Source: JABWCE01 sp964617955 | Lineage (GTDB): Bacteria > Bacteroidota > Bacteroidia > NS11-12g > UBA9320 | DNA: 64,000 nucleotides | Assembly: GCA_964617955.1 (NCBI GenBank) | Contig: CAZTXB010000001.1 | Coordinates: 1 to 64,000, forward strand | Direction: 5' to 3' | Part shown: one piece after another, positions 42,525 through 51,843 of the stretch | Layout of the letters: each line of letters begins with the position of its first letter | How positions within the stretch are numbered: the first letter of the stretch is position 1 | The notes under the pieces: model-generated | Database searches by the model: none | What the model was told of the DNA's origin: nothing | Seen by the model: only the letters and a program-made list of their open reading frames with translations | Made by a program: the position numbers and the translations under genes

Positions 42525-43424
42525 ATGTTTTTAGTATTTCTGGGCGTTATCGCCCTCGCAGTTTACGCCTTTATAGGCAAACAATTGCCCAATCCCCGAA
42601 TAGGCCGCATCATTCAAATTACCGGCGTACTTCTTGTTGTCGTAGGATTCTTATCCTCCAGTATCCGACAAATCAACCCTGGAGAGGTTGGGGTGAAGGT
42701 GCTTTTTGGCGATGTGAAAAACGACATTCTACCCAGCGGTTTGCATTTCATTAATCCCGTGCTTGAACTGCGAAAATTGGACGTTAAAACTCAAAATTAT
42801 ACCATGAGCGGAGTTCACGACGAAGGCGATCAATCGGGTGACGACGCCATCAGGGTGTTGAGCTCTGACGGATTGGAGGTGATTATTGATCTCACTGTAT
42901 TATATCGGATCATACCATCAGAAGCGCCCAATATTATCAGAAAATTGGGAGTGGATTACACCAACAAAGTGGTGAGACCCATCACCAGAACCAAAATCAG
43001 AGACAACGCGGTTTATTATGATGCCATTTCACTTTACTCTAAGAAGAGAGATGAGTTTCAATCCCGAATATTTAAAAGCATAGAATCAGATTTTAAAAAG
43101 AGAGGTTTGCTGCTTGAACAATTGCTGGTGAGAAATATCACCCTTCCGCAATCGGTTAAAACCACCATTGAATCGAAGATCAATGCAGAGCAAGATGCGC
43201 AAAAAATGCAATTCGTATTGCAAAAAGAAAGGCAGGAAGCAGAAAGGAAACGTGTGGAAGCTCAGGGAATTTCTGATTATCAACGCATCATCAGTGCCAG
43301 TTTAAGCGACAATCAGATTAAATATGAAATGATTAAGGCTTATAAAGAACTCGCGGCTTCCAATAACTCTAAAATTATTGTATTGGGCGATGGCAAAGCG
43401 CCTATTATTTTGGATGGCAAATAA
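42525..43424 (+). CDS. SPFH/prohibitin family membrane protein
   Basis: This 299-aa protein has two N-terminal hydrophobic segments (~1-17 and 28-46) and an SPFH (band 7) domain (~50-220) with INPGEVGVKVLFG and LPSGLHFINPVLEL. A coiled-coil region rich in Gln, Glu and Lys (~220-260) follows. Prohibitin-like proteins form large membrane rings that organise lipids and modulate proteases such as FtsH. No protease gene is adjacent. Confidence 0.9.
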   Translation: MFLVFLGVIALAVYAFIGKQLPNPRIGRIIQITGVLLVVVGFLSSSIRQINPGEVGVKVLFGDVKNDILPSGLHFINPVLELRKLDVKTQNYTMSGVHDEGDQSGDDAIRVLSSDGLEVIIDLTVLYRIIPSEAPNIIRKLGVDYTNKVVRPITRTKIRDNAVYYDAISLYSKKRDEFQSRIFKSIESDFKKRGLLLEQLLVRNITLPQSVKTTIESKINAEQDAQKMQFVLQKERQEAERKRVEAQGISDYQRIISASLSDNQIKYEMIKAYKELAASNNSKIIVLGDGKAPIILDGK

Positions 43425-43553
43425 AGGCAGATAAGCGACCAGTCTTTTTAATAACCAAACCGGCCAAGCTCTCAATTTTGAGATTATCCACAATGCCCCA
43501 AAAGCTATTTTTTAACTATTAAAATAAAAAAATTGTAAACTTGCACCCTCGAA

Positions 43554-44192
43554 ATGATGGAGACTTTAATAATTTTCCTGTTTTGTATACTCTCATACTT
43601 GCTGGGATCATTGCCAAGTTCAGTCTGGATTAGTCGGGCCTTTCACGGTTTGGATATTCGGGAACACGGTTCAGGGAACGCAGGGGCTACCAATACTTTT
43701 AGAGTGCTGGGAAGCAAATCGGGGCTTGCGGTTTTGTTTCTGGATATATTAAAGGGTGTGACAGCTGCGAGCTTGGTCATGTTTTTAGGAAGCATTGCCC
43801 ACGGCACCGACCGATACATCAATATTCAATTGTTATTTGGCCTATGCGCCGTTTTCGGACATTTGTTTCCCATTTATGAAAGTTTTAAAGGCGGAAAGGG
43901 AATTGCCACGCTTTTTGGAATGGCCATCGGCATTGATTACGCTCTGGCGCTTGCCTGTATAGCTTTGTTTGTGCTCGTGTTGTTGTCTACAAAATACGTT
44001 TCGCTCAGTTCCATCATGGCCACAGTTTCTTTTCCTGTTTTTGCCATTTTTATTTTTAAACGCGATGAACCCCTTTTGATTGCATTTGGAGTTGTGGCTA
44101 TAATTATTGTAATTTTGACTCACCAAAAAAACATCAAGAAATTGTTGATTGGTGAAGAAAACAAAACGAATTTATTTAAAAAGCGCGCTTAG
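43554..44192 (+). CDS. plsY: Glycerol-3-phosphate acyltransferase PlsY
   Basis: This 212-aa polytopic membrane enzyme transfers acyl groups from acyl-phosphate to glycerol-3-phosphate, the first step of phospholipid synthesis. The three conserved loops are present: LLGSLPSSVWISR, EHGSGNAGATNTFR (~38-51) and FKGGKGIATLFG (~107-118). Two adjacent ATGs occur at 43554 and 43557. It directly abuts clpS, with no spacer. Confidence 0.95.
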   Translation: MMETLIIFLFCILSYLLGSLPSSVWISRAFHGLDIREHGSGNAGATNTFRVLGSKSGLAVLFLDILKGVTAASLVMFLGSIAHGTDRYINIQLLFGLCAVFGHLFPIYESFKGGKGIATLFGMAIGIDYALALACIALFVLVLLSTKYVSLSSIMATVSFPVFAIFIFKRDEPLLIAFGVVAIIIVILTHQKNIKKLLIGEENKTNLFKKRA

Positions 44193-44480
44193 ATGAGTTT
44201 ATCCAACCCAAATACTGAACTCGAGGAAGAAATCATCTCCTTAGAAGATTTGATAGGAACCTATTCTATCGTTCTCTACAACGACGACGTCAATACTTTC
44301 GATTGGGTGATTGACTCTCTCATTGATCTGTGCAAGCATACGCCCGAACAAGCCGAGCAATGCGCTCTGCTGGTACACTTTAAAGGAAAGTGCAAAGTGA
44401 AAAGCGGTTCATACAACGAACTCAAGCCTATTTGTGAAGCCCTTCTCGATCGAGGCCTCTCAGCCAAATTGGAAGATTAG
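44193..44480 (+). CDS. clpS: ClpS protease adaptor
   Basis: This 95-aa adaptor delivers N-end-rule substrates to ClpAP. The core pattern is YSIVLYNDDVNTFDWVIDSL (~25-44), in which the Asn-Asp pair contacts the substrate N-terminus, followed by LVHFKGKCKVKSG. The N-terminal ~20 residues are acidic and would form the flexible tail. Its ATG follows the plsY stop immediately. Confidence 0.92.
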   Translation: MSLSNPNTELEEEIISLEDLIGTYSIVLYNDDVNTFDWVIDSLIDLCKHTPEQAEQCALLVHFKGKCKVKSGSYNELKPICEALLDRGLSAKLED

Positions 44481-44556
44481 TCCATTTTGAAACCAGGGGC
44501 AATGCATTCAAATATTTTTATTTCTTAACAAGCTTAACAGAGCTGTACCCTAACCC

Positions 44557-45951
44557 ATGCCTAATAACATAACCCTTACCGCTGATTTTGAGAATATCGA
44601 CCCCATCGAATTCACCGCAACCGCCCTTTACTTATTAGAGTCGGAAGCCTGGGTTTTGCTGGATTATAACCATGCATTTTTACATGCCGAAAAAAGAAGT
44701 TTAGGCAACGAAAATGTAACCTTGGTGGTTCGTATTTCAGGCAAGGAGGTCATCATGGAATGCAGCGCGAACCTTGAAGAAAAAGCCCTTCAAGCCATAG
44801 TGGATTATTTTGTGAACCAGCTTACCCAACACATTTCAATGGGAGATTTTGACGCCAAGGTTCAGAAATACAAACACACTTATTTTAAAGCCAATCCTGT
44901 GAACAGCATGCTCGAAGAGGCCGAAGTAGAAGAAAGTCGCTCAACGAGGCACTTTTTGAGATTCTCAAAACATTTCAAGGTGACCCCAAGCCTTGTGATA
45001 TTAAATGCCCTGGTATTTATCGCCATGCTTTTTTCAGGTGTGCATATCCTGATGCCTGAAACGGCGGAAGTGCTCAATTGGGGGGCAAATTTTAGAAGCT
45101 TTGTACTCAATGGACAATGGTGGCGACTCCTAAGCAGCTGCTTTATTCACATCGGCATCATTCATATTTTATTCAACATGTGGGCCTTGTTCAGCGTAGG
45201 CGTATTTCTGGAGCCTCTGCTGGGAAGTTGGCGATTTGGATTTGCCTATGTTATTGCCGGCCTGGCAGGCAGCTTGAACAGCATTATTTTTCATTTTGCC
45301 ACCCCAAGTGCCGGAGCCTCAGGCGCCATTTTCGGAATGTTTGGTTTGTTGCTCGCTCTATTAACGACCAGCATTTTAGATAAAAATTTCAGAACCTCTA
45401 TGCTGAAGAGCATATTGCCCATGATTTTATTCAATTTATTGCTGGGAACTTCAGCCATGATCGACAACGCAGGTCATATCGGAGGTCTCATAGCGGGATT
45501 GATATGCGGCTATTTATTTGCCTGGCATTATAAAAACCCAAAAAATAAACTCATCATGGCAACCTCCTTTGCGCTCCCTGTGGTGTTGATTTTGACAACG
45601 GCTTGGACTGTAAAAATCAAATTGCCCGATACTTTTGCGCAGTATCAAAACATACTTAAGGAGGTGACAGAAAATGAAAAACAAGGCCTTGCCTATTTAA
45701 ATCAACAACAATACGACAGTATAAAAGCCGTTCAAACCTGGGACAAGGCTTTGGTAGAGATGAAAAGAGCCGACGCCCTTAACCTCAACGACCAAATGGA
45801 GGAGCGCAATGCGGTGTTGGTTCAGTACCTTCATCTGCGAAAAAAGCAGAGCATTTTATATGTAAATGAACGGGAAAATATAAATTCTATCCGCCAGGTG
45901 AATCAAAGCGTGGATTCTATATTAAAAATATTAAATAAAGGCGAGGAATAG
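44557..45951 (+). CDS. Rhomboid-family intramembrane serine protease
   Basis: This 464-aa protein has an N-terminal soluble domain (~1-130), a six-helix rhomboid core (~140-335) and a C-terminal coiled-coil-like tail. The catalytic Ser is in GASGAIFGMFG (~254) and the His in HIGGLIAG (~307). The L1-loop motif appears as NGQWWRLLSSCFIHIGIIHILFNMWAL (~184-210). It cleaves transmembrane segments of membrane proteins; substrates are unknown. It converges with the M1 aminopeptidase gene. Confidence 0.92.
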   Translation: MPNNITLTADFENIDPIEFTATALYLLESEAWVLLDYNHAFLHAEKRSLGNENVTLVVRISGKEVIMECSANLEEKALQAIVDYFVNQLTQHISMGDFDAKVQKYKHTYFKANPVNSMLEEAEVEESRSTRHFLRFSKHFKVTPSLVILNALVFIAMLFSGVHILMPETAEVLNWGANFRSFVLNGQWWRLLSSCFIHIGIIHILFNMWALFSVGVFLEPLLGSWRFGFAYVIAGLAGSLNSIIFHFATPSAGASGAIFGMFGLLLALLTTSILDKNFRTSMLKSILPMILFNLLLGTSAMIDNAGHIGGLIAGLICGYLFAWHYKNPKNKLIMATSFALPVVLILTTAWTVKIKLPDTFAQYQNILKEVTENEKQGLAYLNQQQYDSIKAVQTWDKALVEMKRADALNLNDQMEERNAVLVQYLHLRKKQSILYVNERENINSIRQVNQSVDSILKILNKGEE

Positions 45952-46004
45952 GCGAGTAATCTCAGTGGAGCTATTCAGGCGCTGATCAAAATTTTTTGAA
46001 AAAC

Positions 46005-48377
46005 TTATCGGGCTATTAAAAATCTACCAGAAATTTTATTCTGAATAGGGTAATTTCCGGCCAAAACGTAATAAACACCATTGAGAAAGTGGGATGAATC
46101 AATGGTGCAGGAATTTATTTTGTTCTCCGTATTAAAGCCCAACACCTTACTTCCCATCGCATTGTAAATGTTTATTTGGCCCGGTTCAAATCCATGTCCC
46201 CATTCAAAATTCACCTCATTATCGGCAGGGTTTGGATAAATTTTTAATTCTTTTTTTTGAAGGTCTCTAAAACCTGATACCATCGGTTTGCCATAAACCC
46301 CAAGAGCATACTCCCCCATTTTTAAATTGTTAATCTTAATGGCGCCTTTTTTGTCGGCTTTGCCACCGATGGTTTTAATAATATCCTTCTCTATTTGCCA
46401 TTGGCTTTCGGCGTTGGGACGGTAAAGCAAAATAATGCTGTCTTCCTGCCGGTTTTCCAACAAGCCAACATCGAGCCAACCCGATAAAGTCGTGGGTTTA
46501 CTTCCGTCGTAATTGATCACGGCAGAGGCCTTTAAAGAGGCGTCGAAAATGCCGCCAACGGTCCAGTAACGCTCTTTTGAGATGACCACGTTGGGAACAT
46601 TGAGAAAGTAGGCATCCGGGTAAACCCAATTGTGTTCAACCCTGATGAAAGAGCTGTCACTGCTTTCATTCACCGTCACACTCATCAGCGCATAACTCAG
46701 GTTATAAGTTCCAACCGAATCTTTAAATATGACGGCATCGGTTACCGCATCCGAAAATTTTTGGTGATAGTCGAAGCAAACATAGGCCGGTTTTTCGGTG
46801 GTATAAAAAACCAATGGCTTGGGCGTACCCAAGGTCACCTTAAAGGTTTGCATTTTAAAATTCTGATCAAAGGCCATGAGTTCAAAGGGAATGTTTTCAT
46901 AAACATGGTGACCGAAACGCTTTTTTTGTTTGTAATGCACTGTATTTTTCCAGGCGTTTCCCTCCTTTACCGATTGCAGACTATAAATGGAAAAATGGGC
47001 AAAACCGGTATCGGAAATCAATTGGTTGACCAAATCGCCGGGTACGTTAAAATGTTGGCTGAACTGTTCGGTACTTATGCTGCCTTGCTTGTATGTCTCC
47101 ATGAGGCTTCGGCACTTTTCTTTAAAATAATCGTCTCCCATCACACTTCTTAGGGAGTGAATGGCCGTTGGCCCTTTTTTATACACATGAAGACCGTAGG
47201 TGTTTGCACTGCTCACCTTATTTATTGCGGTAGCCGCGCCATCGCGAACATGGGCAAATTGCAGAACGAGTTTGTGAAAATCATTCATGTAATCCTGATA
47301 GGCCTTTTTGCCATACACCTCTTCTTTAAATAAGGCTTCCGAATAACTCGCCCACCCTTCGTTTAGCCACATGTCGCCTGCGGAGCTGCAGGTGGTGTTG
47401 TTGCCCCACCAATGATGACTGAGTTCGTGGGCCATTAAGGTTTCGTAACTCAAGGTCCCGTCGGCATAAATTCTCGGATAAGCCACATTGCAAGCATGTT
47501 CCATGGCTCCGGCATCGAAGGGCACTAAACTGTAACCCACCCTTTCAAAACGATATGGACCGTAGAAATTTTCAAAAACCTTCATGGCGCGTTTCAAATG
47601 GATGAACGACTTGCGAAGGTTCCCTGTGTCCTTGGCCTCTCCGTTCATCATAATGGGGATGTTTGCCTGCGTGCCGGCATAGGAATCGTAAATAAAGTGA
47701 TAGGGAGCCACTGCAACAGAAGCCAGATAAGTGTTTATAGGTATGCTGTGCTCCCATTGCCAGGTGGTACTTTGGTCGGGGTTTTGGCTGGTGTTTTTTA
47801 GATTTCCACCACAAACGGCAACATAACCTTTGGGTACGCGTATGCTGTAAGAAAAAAGCGCCTTGTCGGTGAAATTATCCAGGCATGGGAACCAGGTTCT
47901 TCCAAAAGGATGCGGCTCGGCTGAAAAACCCACCCCCATATTGTAGGCGTAGTCGCTTTGAAAATAAAAGCCACCCCAAGTGGCATCGCGTTTTGGGCTG
48001 CCGTTGTAATAAATTTTTAAGGCTGCACCCATTTCCGGTGCTTGGGCCACTGTCAAAAAGGTATCGTTGTATTTAAAATTCAGCTTATGATAAACCAAGG
48101 ATTTCCCGGGCCGGTACAACACACTGTCGACCTTGAGTTTTAAAAGCATGAGTTGTATAGTTTTGGGATTTAATCCAGACACCGCCTGGCAAGATATTTC
48201 GCATGAGCCGGCAATAACCGAACTTTTAAATTGCACGAAATCCAAATCTATTTTATAGCTGATGATGTCAACGCTGTCTAAATTTTGGGCATTCAACGGC
48301 CGCATGTTCAGACTAAATGCAATGAATAAGAATATTTTACAATTATTTGTTATACTTTCGAGAATTGATTTTTTCAT
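46005..48377 (-). CDS. M1-family metallo-aminopeptidase, T9SS exported
   Basis: This 790-aa protein has a signal peptide (MKKSILES to PLNAQN) and an N-terminal beta saddle. The thermolysin-like domain has the exopeptidase motif variant GAMEHACN (His where Asn is usual), the zinc site HELSHHWWGN (~315-324) and the downstream Glu in LNEGWASYSE. A C-terminal T9SS type A sorting domain (IYPNPADNEVNFEW to LNGVYYVLA) directs it across the outer membrane. It releases N-terminal residues from extracellular peptides. The start codon lies 2 bp from that of the divergent PKD protein gene. Confidence 0.93.
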   Translation of the reverse strand: MKKSILESITNNCKIFLFIAFSLNMRPLNAQNLDSVDIISYKIDLDFVQFKSSVIAGSCEISCQAVSGLNPKTIQLMLLKLKVDSVLYRPGKSLVYHKLNFKYNDTFLTVAQAPEMGAALKIYYNGSPKRDATWGGFYFQSDYAYNMGVGFSAEPHPFGRTWFPCLDNFTDKALFSYSIRVPKGYVAVCGGNLKNTSQNPDQSTTWQWEHSIPINTYLASVAVAPYHFIYDSYAGTQANIPIMMNGEAKDTGNLRKSFIHLKRAMKVFENFYGPYRFERVGYSLVPFDAGAMEHACNVAYPRIYADGTLSYETLMAHELSHHWWGNNTTCSSAGDMWLNEGWASYSEALFKEEVYGKKAYQDYMNDFHKLVLQFAHVRDGAATAINKVSSANTYGLHVYKKGPTAIHSLRSVMGDDYFKEKCRSLMETYKQGSISTEQFSQHFNVPGDLVNQLISDTGFAHFSIYSLQSVKEGNAWKNTVHYKQKKRFGHHVYENIPFELMAFDQNFKMQTFKVTLGTPKPLVFYTTEKPAYVCFDYHQKFSDAVTDAVIFKDSVGTYNLSYALMSVTVNESSDSSFIRVEHNWVYPDAYFLNVPNVVISKERYWTVGGIFDASLKASAVINYDGSKPTTLSGWLDVGLLENRQEDSIILLYRPNAESQWQIEKDIIKTIGGKADKKGAIKINNLKMGEYALGVYGKPMVSGFRDLQKKELKIYPNPADNEVNFEWGHGFEPGQINIYNAMGSKVLGFNTENKINSCTIDSSHFLNGVYYVLAGNYPIQNKISGRFLIAR

Positions 48378-48379
48378 TG

Positions 48380-49753
48380 ATGTCCAAAAGAATTTACAAA
48401 AGTATCGTATTCACCCTAATAATTGTGTGCACTGTGAATGCACGAGGTCAAATCACTGTAAGTTCCTCAGATATGCCGTCGGCAGGTGATACCATCCGCT
48501 ACAGCACTGCATTGGATGGTGTAAGTTTTAATTTCGCCAGCACAGGCGAAAACAAAAGCTGGGATTTTACCAAGTTGAAAAGCAGCGCTCAGGCAGTTTA
48601 CCAATACAAGAACTCAACCACCACTCCTTATGTAATCAATTTTGGCTTTACAGCCATTGGATTAAAGGTCGCTGATTCCATAGGGTCAGGACAAATGGGC
48701 ATGCAAAATGTTTACACTTTTTTTAAAAAAACCACCTCCAAATGGGAAGGTGTTGGCATTGGCTTTCAACTGAAGGCCTTGCCGCTTCCACAGGCCGGTA
48801 AGCATACCAATACAGATGAAATTTACCAATTTCCCTTAAACTATAAGGACAGAGACAGTTCTACATTTGTGCTGAAGGTGCCCATCAGTGTGGTTGTACC
48901 TCTTGGCAATTATTTTCAGAACGGTCAGCGAATCAATCAGGTAGATGGTTGGGGTAAAATTTCTACACCTTATCAATCGGATGTAGAATGCCTGCGCATT
49001 AAATCGGTAATCACAGAAAAAGACTCCATCGCTATTGCCATTACCGGTCAGGATCCTATCAATTTTGCCTTTCCAAATAACCGCATTGAGTACAAATGGT
49101 TGTGCAAGTCTGAAAAAATCCCCATACTTGAAGTTGTTGGCACTGAAATAGGAGGCAACTTCACTCCCACCTCCATCAGATACAGAGACAAATACGTTCA
49201 AGCGGCTCCCCAAGCCCCTGTGGTTGACTTTACGGGCGACAAACTGAGTGCTAAAGTGGATGAGGTCATTATCTTTGCCGACAAGAGCACGAACAACCCA
49301 AATGCCTGGGTATGGACCATAACCCCCGGCACCTTTGAATTTATAAACGGAACCAACCAAAACAGCCGGGATCCACAAGTGAAGTTCACAGCCAAAGGCA
49401 TGTATACCATTAAATTATCGGCGACCAATGCCGTAGGGACCAATAGCAGGACCAAAACAAATTACATAAACATCTCTGATATTGGTAACGTCGCGCCCAT
49501 GTTGACGCGTCAATTGATGACCTATCCAAATCCTGCCAGCGATTATGTTAACATCGATTTGCCTTTTGATCTCAATACACCCTTTGTTGTCGGTCTTTTT
49601 GATATGGATGGAAGACAAATTAAAGAGTTCACACTTACTACAGAGATTCAAACCCTGCGCATAGGAACCTACGATCTGAGCAATGGCAGATACACCCTAA
49701 TTTTAAAACAAGGCACAGAAATATATTATGCGACCATCAACATCTTAAAATAA
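48380..49753 (+). CDS. PKD-domain protein with T9SS sorting domain
   Basis: This ~457-aa secreted protein has a signal peptide (MSKRIYKS to NARGQ) and an N-terminal ~260-residue beta domain of unknown family. A PKD domain (VVDFTGDKLSAKVDE to TIKLSATNAVG, ~272-362) and a type A T9SS sorting domain (TYPNPASDYVN to YATINILK) follow. The open frame extends to 48347, but the ATG at 48380 gives the signal peptide. It probably acts at the surface in adhesion or polymer binding. The next gene follows after 15 bp. Confidence 0.85.
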   Translation: MSKRIYKSIVFTLIIVCTVNARGQITVSSSDMPSAGDTIRYSTALDGVSFNFASTGENKSWDFTKLKSSAQAVYQYKNSTTTPYVINFGFTAIGLKVADSIGSGQMGMQNVYTFFKKTTSKWEGVGIGFQLKALPLPQAGKHTNTDEIYQFPLNYKDRDSSTFVLKVPISVVVPLGNYFQNGQRINQVDGWGKISTPYQSDVECLRIKSVITEKDSIAIAITGQDPINFAFPNNRIEYKWLCKSEKIPILEVVGTEIGGNFTPTSIRYRDKYVQAAPQAPVVDFTGDKLSAKVDEVIIFADKSTNNPNAWVWTITPGTFEFINGTNQNSRDPQVKFTAKGMYTIKLSATNAVGTNSRTKTNYINISDIGNVAPMLTRQLMTYPNPASDYVNIDLPFDLNTPFVVGLFDMDGRQIKEFTLTTEIQTLRIGTYDLSNGRYTLILKQGTEIYYATINILK

Positions 49754-49768
49754 TTTTTTCTTTACATC

Positions 49769-51751
49769 ATGAAAATTACTACTACTACACTTATTGTATT
49801 GTTACTCGGTTTTACAGGAACCAAGGTATGCGCTCAAGGCTCGGTTACCTACACGGTTCAGGCCTGGGCCGAAGTTAAGAAATCACCGCCATCTATTACC
49901 ATCAGATGGTTGAAAGACCCCTCCAATCCAACCGGTTATACTATTTACCGCAAAACAAAATCTGCCACCACATGGGGAACCGTCAAAGGAACAAAGTCGG
50001 CAACCGATAGCCTTTGGATCGACACCGATGTGCAAACCGGAGTAGAATACGAATATCAGATTTATAAAATGAATGGAACTTCCGCAACAGGGGTCACCTA
50101 CCTCTTTAGCGGGATTGAAGTGCCAGCTGTGCACCGCAGAGGAAATTGCCTTGTGGTGGTGGAAAAAACCATCATGGACAGTCTCCCGACTGAAGTTGGG
50201 GCTTATTTAAAAGACATTGCAGCCGATGGCTGGAACTTATACTCAGCAGTGGTTAGTACCTCCGACTCCATTCAAAAAATAAGACGCATTGTAAAAAATA
50301 CCAATGCCAAGCCCGGTGGTTTGCAAAGTCTGGTTTTGGTAGGACATGTTCCTGTGCCTTATTCGGGCGACTTTAGTACGGCTCAATATTATCCACCCGA
50401 TGGGCATGTGCCCGATCACAATGGCGCATGGCCGTGTGATGCCTACTACGCTATTGAAAATGTAACTTGGGACGACATGGTTACCAATACCGATGGAAGC
50501 AGTGAACGCAATAAAAACCGTCCAGGGGATTTTAAATGGGACAATGTGCTGCTGCCGGGTACGGTGGCTTATCAAACCGGCAGGATTGATTTGTCGAACA
50601 TGAGCAGCTTCTCTAAAACGGAAGTACAATTGACCAAGCAATACTTTCAAAAAGCGCATAACTACCGATATAAAATAACTACCACTCTGGAAAAGGCAGT
50701 CATTGACGAGAATTTCCCGGCGAGTGCAGGCGGGTTCGCCAGTACCGGATGGCGCGATTTCTCGGTGATGTTCGGACCTAAAAACATCACCGAAAGTGAT
50801 TATTTTACCACGCTACAAAACAACAATTACCTTTTTGCCTATGGAACTGGGCCTGGTTCTTACACGAGTTGTGGTGGCGTTGGAGCAACCAGCGATTTTA
50901 AAACAAAAAAAGGCGCCATATTCAACATGCTTTTTGGGAGCTACTTCGGCGACTGGGATAATGCCAACAATTTTTTAAGAGCACCTTTGGCTGCATCTGA
51001 AAACGGACTGACCTCAGCCTGGAGCGGAAGACCCTGGTGGCAAAATCACCATATGGCCCTGGGTGAAACCATCGGCTATAGCGCCAAAAACACTCAAAAT
51101 AATCAGGGCACCTACCAATATAACATTTACGCCAATACCGTTCCCATAGCATTGTTGGGCGACCCTACCCTGCGCTTGCATATGGTGGCTCCCCCAAGTG
51201 GAATTGTGGCTACTCCCCAATCCACTAATACAAAGGTGGCCTTGAGTTGGACTGCCTCTTTTGAATCAGGGGTGATAGGATATTATATTTACCGCTCCTA
51301 CGATCCTTTGCGCATCAATGCCCCCATCAATGCCACACCGGTAACAGGGACTACCTATACCGATAACACACCCTTCGAAGGCACCAATTATTATCTGGTG
51401 AAGGCTGTAAAACTCACCACCTCAGCCAGTGGATCTTATTACAATTTAAGTCATGGCAATTATGTTTCAATTTCGGGAATTAAAGGAATGCCTAATGCAC
51501 TTACCGAGACCAAGGCAAGGGTACTGAGTGTTTTCCCGAACCCCTCACAATCCACTATCAACCTCAAATTTTCAGAATATCCCAATGGCAGCATGCTCGA
51601 GATATACGACAGCAAGGGACAATTGGTAAAGTCTACGCCTTTGAGTATTGGCAATGATTTAACCTCGGCGCCCATCCAAATTCAAGATTTAAGTACCGGC
51701 CTTTATTTTATTAAGGCAGGCTCTCTCATAGGAAAATTTATTAAAGACTAA
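49769..51751 (+). CDS. C25-like/FN3 protein with T9SS sorting domain
   Basis: This 660-aa secreted protein has a signal peptide (~1-22, ending in KVCAQ) and a first fibronectin type III-like domain (~30-105). The middle domain (~118-470) has features of gingipain (C25)-like folds: LVLVGHVPVPY, AYQTGRIDLS, YGTGPGSYTSCGG and ALLGDPTLRLHM. The usual catalytic His-Gly-Ser and Cys sites are not clear, so it may be an inactive relative. A second FN3 domain (~475-575) and a type A T9SS sorting domain (VFPNPSQSTINLKF to GLYFIKAG) follow. A strong terminator lies after it. Confidence 0.7.
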   Translation: MKITTTTLIVLLLGFTGTKVCAQGSVTYTVQAWAEVKKSPPSITIRWLKDPSNPTGYTIYRKTKSATTWGTVKGTKSATDSLWIDTDVQTGVEYEYQIYKMNGTSATGVTYLFSGIEVPAVHRRGNCLVVVEKTIMDSLPTEVGAYLKDIAADGWNLYSAVVSTSDSIQKIRRIVKNTNAKPGGLQSLVLVGHVPVPYSGDFSTAQYYPPDGHVPDHNGAWPCDAYYAIENVTWDDMVTNTDGSSERNKNRPGDFKWDNVLLPGTVAYQTGRIDLSNMSSFSKTEVQLTKQYFQKAHNYRYKITTTLEKAVIDENFPASAGGFASTGWRDFSVMFGPKNITESDYFTTLQNNNYLFAYGTGPGSYTSCGGVGATSDFKTKKGAIFNMLFGSYFGDWDNANNFLRAPLAASENGLTSAWSGRPWWQNHHMALGETIGYSAKNTQNNQGTYQYNIYANTVPIALLGDPTLRLHMVAPPSGIVATPQSTNTKVALSWTASFESGVIGYYIYRSYDPLRINAPINATPVTGTTYTDNTPFEGTNYYLVKAVKLTTSASGSYYNLSHGNYVSISGIKGMPNALTETKARVLSVFPNPSQSTINLKFSEYPNGSMLEIYDSKGQLVKSTPLSIGNDLTSAPIQIQDLSTGLYFIKAGSLIGKFIKD

Positions 51752-51766
51752 GGATTACACATAGCT

Positions 51767-51800
51767 AAAAAGCCATTCAAGTTTTTGAATGGCTTTTTTT
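51767..51800 (+). terminator. Rho-independent terminator
   Basis: A perfect 14-bp stem, AAAAAGCCATTCAA with TTGAATGGCTTTTT, encloses a 3-base loop and is followed by further T residues. It lies 16 bp after the stop of the C25-like gene. Its A-rich left arm also lets it work for the minus-strand gene ending at 51844. Confidence 0.85.
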
Positions 51801-51843
51801 ATGTCGTCGTTAAAATGAATCCATTCAGAGGAGGAATCCACTG

